Assembly: GCA_017622255.1 (NCBI GenBank) | Contig: JAGARL010000098.1 | Location: forward strand, 1 to 6,035 | Direction of reading: 5' to 3' | Length of the DNA: 6,035 nucleotides | Origin: Methanocorpusculum sp. | Lineage (GTDB): Archaea; Halobacteriota; Methanomicrobia; Methanomicrobiales; Methanocorpusculaceae | In this document: in pieces, positions 5,352 to 6,035 of the stretch | Position numbering within the stretch: the first letter of the stretch is position 1 | How the letters are laid out: every line of letters starts with the position of its first letter | The notes under the pieces: model-generated | What the model saw: the letters and a program-made list of their open reading frames with translations, nothing else | Database searches by the model: none | What the model was told of the DNA's origin: nothing | Program-made: the position numbers and the translations under genes

Positions 5352-6035
5352 ATGAACCCCCAGAAATATCTCCCCGCATGGGCAATCGTACTTCTAATTG
5401 TAATTCTCACCACCATTCCGCCGTTTTCAACTGATATGTATCTGCCGGCGCTGCCGGAAATGGTTACATACTTCGGAACTACAGATGCAATCCTGAACAT
5501 GACCTTGTACGGCTTCATGTTCTTCCAGGCAGTTTCCATGCTTGCCTTGGGCCCTATCAGCGACAAGTACGGAAGAAAACCGGTTCTTGCCGTCAGCATC
5601 ATCATCTATATTATAAGCAGTTTCTTTGCCGCCGCCGCACCGACCATTGAACTGTTCATCCTCGCCCGCATGGTTCAGGGAGCATCAAGCGGCGGTATGA
5701 TGGTTATCTCCATCGCGCTGATTAAGGACTGTTTCGAGGAGAAGGTCAGAAATACGGTGCTGACACTCTCGGTGGTGCTTGGGGTTATCGGTCCTGTGGC
5801 ATCGCCGGTTCTTGGTGCATACTTAATCGAGGCGGTAAACTGGCAGTCAACACTTGCATTCCCCGGAGTTCTGACGATTCTCTGTCTGATAATCACCCTT
5901 CTGTTCACCGAATCCCTGCCGGCGGAGGAGAAGCTTTCCGGCAGTATTCCCTCTGTCTTTAAGCGGATGATTGGCATCTGCAGACACAAGAGCTTCATGG
6001 CGTTCCTGCTTTCGATGGGAATGTTTTCCCTGCCG
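5352..6035 (+). CDS. Bcr/CflA-type MFS multidrug exporter (3' end missing)
   Basis: This is the first 228 residues of a major facilitator transporter, probably a drug:H+ antiporter of the 12-helix DHA1 group in the cytoplasmic membrane. I translated it by hand from the ATG at 5352; the frame stays open to the right edge. The first helix leads into STDMYLPALP (26-35), a hallmark of the Bcr/CflA branch. Motif A is GPISDKYGRKPV (67-78), motif B is ARMVQGASSGG (105-115), and the antiporter motif C is VLGVIGPVASPVLGAYL (142-158). Six helices are complete by about residue 187, and the central loop with EEKLSG follows. About 170 residues are missing. It is divergent from hppA with 171 bp between the starts. 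The substrate cannot be read from the sequence; related proteins export bicyclomycin, chloramphenicol or sulfonamides. Confidence 0.92.
   Translation, partial: MNPQKYLPAWAIVLLIVILTTIPPFSTDMYLPALPEMVTYFGTTDAILNMTLYGFMFFQAVSMLALGPISDKYGRKPVLAVSIIIYIISSFFAAAAPTIELFILARMVQGASSGGMMVISIALIKDCFEEKVRNTVLTLSVVLGVIGPVASPVLGAYLIEAVNWQSTLAFPGVLTILCLIITLLFTESLPAEEKLSGSIPSVFKRMIGICRHKSFMAFLLSMGMFSLP

Noticed and set aside
5270..5998. Open frames on the minus strand opposite the MFS gene
   Set aside because: The plus-strand frame has all the MFS motifs in order. The antisense frames show no membrane or domain pattern and have no promoter.

Overview
The window looks like a piece of a euryarchaeal, probably methanogen, chromosome. 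The evidence is an adjacent pair of archaeal C/D-box RNP genes (nop5 and fibrillarin), TATA-like boxes with short or absent leaders, and a T-run terminator. A membrane pyrophosphatase and a biotin ECF transporter in a genome of about 50% GC would fit Methanomicrobiales. A Methanocorpusculum-like organism is my best guess, but the genus is not proven by anything in the sequence.

Layout. On the minus strand, read from high to low coordinates, are hppA (ion-pumping pyrophosphatase, 3096-5180), nop5 and flpA (overlapping by 4 bp, 1505-2341 and 909-1508), and then bioY with an ECF-type ATPase gene, probably bioM (overlapping by 8 bp, 308-820 and 1-315; the ATPase runs off the left edge). On the plus strand, a Bcr/CflA-type MFS drug exporter starts at 5352 and runs off the right edge. 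It is divergent from hppA across a 171-bp promoter region.

Functional groups. Nop5 and fibrillarin are the scaffold and the methyltransferase of the guide-RNA complex that 2'-O-methylates rRNA and tRNA. Both are short for their families, and the shortening lies in the N-terminal parts that normally bind each other. BioY is the biotin-binding membrane subunit and the ATPase energises it. HppA couples pyrophosphate hydrolysis to cation export. It has the residues of the K+-dependent class and a glutamate placement seen in Na+ pumps.

The most unusual feature is in the 754-bp gap between hppA and nop5. A 296-bp non-coding element (2659-2954) has perfect 18-bp terminal inverted repeats and is flanked by a 9-bp direct repeat, GTTTATTTA, so it looks like a MITE. 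Its internal arms are also inverted (44 of 53 positions identical) and each carries a small stem-loop. The two stem-loops differ by compensatory changes that keep every pair. A nearly identical stem-loop stands alone between flpA and bioY at 874-891. I see no transposase, CRISPR array, tRNA or rRNA in the window.
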